From Methylophaga sp. (GTDB taxonomy: Bacteria > Pseudomonadota > Gammaproteobacteria > Nitrosococcales > Methylophagaceae): a DNA stretch of 64,000 nt. Below are positions 63,735 to 64,000 of the stretch, piece after piece (position 1 is the stretch's first letter; each line of letters begins with the position of its first letter). Below the pieces are notes generated by a model. The model saw nothing but the letters and a program-made list of their open reading frames with translations. It ran no database searches and was not told the DNA's origin. Position numbers and translations under genes: made by a program. The stretch covers positions 112,151 to 176,150 of the forward strand of contig PAJP01000022.1 of assembly GCA_002706095.1 (NCBI GenBank). Direction: 5' to 3'.

Positions 63735-63773
63735 AAAAAAAAGACCCGACATCAAAAGATGCCGGGCCTTTTA
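63735..63773 (-). terminator. Terminator after the XoxF-type gene
   Basis: On the minus strand CCCGGCATC pairs with GATGTCGGG (one G-T) across a TTTT loop, followed by eight Ts. It lies about 40 bases after the xoxF stop and 60 before the xoxJ ATG. It could fully terminate or partly attenuate read-through to xoxJ. Confidence 0.85.
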
Positions 63774-63813
63774 TTCAGATTAAGATTACAGAGTAATCTA
63801 TATCATCTGGGTC

Positions 63814-64000
63814 TTACAGGCTGAATACACTCAGAACACCACCCAGGTTAGTCCAGCTAGACAGTGATTTGTATGCACCGACTGCGCCAAGACCATCTGT
63901 GTCGTTTTCTAAGCTTGGGATCGCCATACCGATACCAGCCCAACCACCTACACCTGACAGGATTGAGATGTACTGCTTACCGTCATGTTTGTAAGTGTTG
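63814..64000 (-). CDS. xoxF: Methanol dehydrogenase large subunit, XoxF type, C-terminal fragment
   Basis: The last 61 codons of a PQQ-dependent alcohol dehydrogenase are visible; the rest lies to the right. The end reads [25 protein letters not shown] and [13 protein letters not shown], matching XoxF more than MxaF, whose usual tail reads VGGWPAVGL and contains YTQMGG and lacks the [10 protein letters not shown] form. XoxF is the lanthanide-dependent enzyme that oxidises methanol in the periplasm. The diagnostic Asp of the lanthanide site lies outside the window, so MxaF is not excluded. A terminator and xoxJ follow. Confidence 0.82.
   Translation of the reverse strand, partial: NTYKHDGKQYISILSGVGGWAGIGMAIPSLENDTDGLGAVGAYKSLSSWTNLGGVLSVFSL

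Noticed and set aside
63814..64000. MxaF rather than XoxF for the edge gene
   Set aside because: The visible tail favours XoxF ([10 protein letters not shown] form), but only 61 codons are seen; the diagnostic metal-site residue is outside. Kept as XoxF with reduced confidence.
1..64000. CRISPR arrays, tRNA, rRNA, transposases, phage genes
   Set aside because: None was found on reading both strands. Small RNAs without a strong primary-sequence signature could have been missed.

Overview
This window comes from a gammaproteobacterial methylotroph, most likely Methylophaga or a close relative. That is an inference. It rests on a XoxF-type methanol dehydrogenase C-terminus with a XoxJ/MxaJ-type periplasmic protein at the right edge, a pseudoazurin beside the cytochrome bc1 operon, a Pseudomonas-like core-LPS cluster (waaF, carbamoyltransferase, waaG, waaP, waaC) and typical gammaproteobacterial gene orders (lptM-lysA-dapF-DUF484-xerC; pilBCD-coaE-zapD-yacG; petABC-sspAB). 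The DNA is moderately AT-rich. I see no rRNA, tRNA, CRISPR array, transposase or prophage gene.

Layout. 1-480: 3' end of cyanase with a terminator. 481-6493: clpB with a heat-shock-type promoter, an acyltransferase, yciO and an RNase AM-type PHP protein, then a divergent yciB-yciI-bolA set. 6505-8712: a large tandem PilZ-like protein. 8716-13784: pmbA, moeB-like, prmC, a membrane-anchored response regulator, DUF3301 and rsmE, all on the minus strand. 13882-16273: an inositol-monophosphatase-family gene, pgeF and a ZIP transporter.

16276-33746 is a core-LPS region: waaF, a GT-C-like membrane protein, a GT4, an InaA-like kinase and a carbamoyltransferase on plus; a CgeB-like transferase, a YrbL-like kinase, galE, waaG, a two-domain kinase and waaP on minus; gmhA with two redox enzymes on plus; hldE and waaC on minus. 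Together they make ADP-heptose, build the inner core and phosphorylate it. The carbamoyltransferase probably adds a carbamoyl group. Four kinase-fold proteins carrying five kinase-like domains lie in about 8.5 kb.

33754-52277: thrB, DUF2782, polA, a 440-base gene-free block packed with inverted repeats, xerC-DUF484-dapF-lysA-lptM, pilBCD-coaE-zapD-yacG, nadA, mutT, a CHCC zinc protein, aspS, DUF502 and fmdB. lptM is a 42-codon lipoprotein gene.

52436-64000 is mostly membrane, redox and sensing genes: an ATM1-like ABC exporter, pseudoazurin behind an elaborate upstream region, petABC (bc1), sspAB, a two-component system whose regulator has GAFTNA in place of the sigma-54 contact motif GAFTGA, an unrecognised secreted protein, a DUF302 lipoprotein, and xoxJ and xoxF running in from the right edge. 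The most unusual parts are the structured block at 37898-38338, the kinase-rich LPS cluster, and the xoxFJ-adjacent two-component system with a terminator touching the kinase start.
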